A stretch of 7,056 nt of DNA, taken from positions 1 to 7,056 of the forward strand of contig PLIQ01000254.1 of NCBI GenBank assembly GCA_003140115.1, in the 5' to 3' direction. A model generated the notes under the pieces. That model made no database searches and was not told where the DNA came from. It saw only the letters and a program-made list of their open reading frames with translations. Source of the DNA: Actinomycetota bacterium. GTDB taxonomy: Bacteria > Actinomycetota > Actinomycetes > Streptosporangiales > Streptosporangiaceae. Of the stretch, positions 6,926 through 7,056 are shown piece by piece. Position 1 is the first letter of the stretch; each line of letters opens with the position of its first letter. The position numbers were made by a program, and so were the translations under genes.

Positions 6926-6970
6926 TTCCGCTGCTCAGCCCTCCTGCAGAGATCTCGTTGTAATTAGGTC

Positions 6971-7002
6971 TTGACACACTGGGGGGTGTTTCCGTGTAGC
7001 AT
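6971..7002 (+). promoter_or_regulatory. Candidate promoter firing out of the right edge
   Basis: TTGACA (6971-6976) is a perfect -35 hexamer and TAGCAT (6997-7002) fits the -10 pattern. The 20-base spacer is longer than the ideal 17-18; reading the -10 as TGTAGC gives 18. The surrounding bases are AT-rich compared with the genes. A start near 7009 would feed a transcript beginning with a strong stem-loop. The driven gene is outside the window. Confidence 0.5.
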
Positions 7003-7027
7003 TCATATCGGTGCTCTGGTCCCCCGT

Positions 7028-7051
7028 CGGAGCGCCACTGCCGGCGTTCCG
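7028..7051 (+). repeat. 9-bp stem-loop in a probable 5' leader
   Basis: CGGAGCGCC (7028-7036) pairs with GGCGTTCCG (7043-7051) over 9 bp with a single G-U wobble and a 6-base loop. It starts about 20 bases after the expected transcription start of the promoter at 6971-7002. It may be the first helix of a structured leader or RNA gene, but the window ends too soon to name one. Confidence 0.5.
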
Positions 7052-7056
7052 GGCCC

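Noticed and set aside
6949..6956. GAGATCTC palindrome after the DUF3099 gene
   Set aside because: An 8-bp palindrome with no loop and no T-run; not a terminator, and common by chance.

Overview
The window is high-GC DNA from an actinobacterium, probably an actinomycete. The evidence is strong G/C bias at third codon positions, GTG starts, an InhA-type enoyl reductase beside a MabA-type FabG, a DUF3099 membrane protein, and two genes that look leaderless. I cannot place it to genus. It is mostly housekeeping DNA. I see no insertion sequence, phage gene, CRISPR array, tRNA, rRNA, toxin-antitoxin pair or defence island.

Left edge, minus strand (1-173): the first 57 codons of a lipoprotein with a clear lipobox, running out of the window. 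Next comes a gap of about 735 bases (174-908). It holds several inverted repeats, a lower-GC stretch that probably contains the lipoprotein promoter, and a 27-bp tandem duplication that overlaps the end of purU, but no gene I can support.

Minus-strand cluster (909-3404), transcribed fabG -> fabI -> purU. FabG (3-oxoacyl-ACP reductase) and FabI (enoyl-ACP reductase) are the two reductases of the FAS-II fatty-acid elongation cycle. PurU (formyltetrahydrofolate deformylase) overlaps fabI by one base (TGATG) and is probably translationally coupled to it. A 121-base gap between fabG and fabI may contain a second promoter.

Divergent plus-strand cluster (3567-6925): tldD and tldE overlap by 4 bases (GTGA) and encode the two halves of the TldD/TldE metalloprotease. 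TldD carries the zinc-binding HExxxH motif and a late cysteine; TldE lacks HExxxH. A DUF3099 two-helix membrane protein follows after 48 bases and has its own promoter-like -10 element. Both tldD and the DUF3099 gene have a -10 hexamer 6-8 bases before the start codon and no Shine-Dalgarno, so leaderless mRNAs are likely.

Right edge (6926-7056): no gene ends or starts here. A promoter-like element (TTGACA and TAGCAT) is followed by a 9-bp stem-loop, suggesting that a structured leader for a gene or RNA outside the window starts here.

The points most worth a second look are the substituted inhibitor-contact loop of FabI, the stop-codon-containing 27-bp duplication at the end of purU, the palindrome-rich fabG leader, and the structured leader at the right edge. 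I did not find a convincing new biological system.
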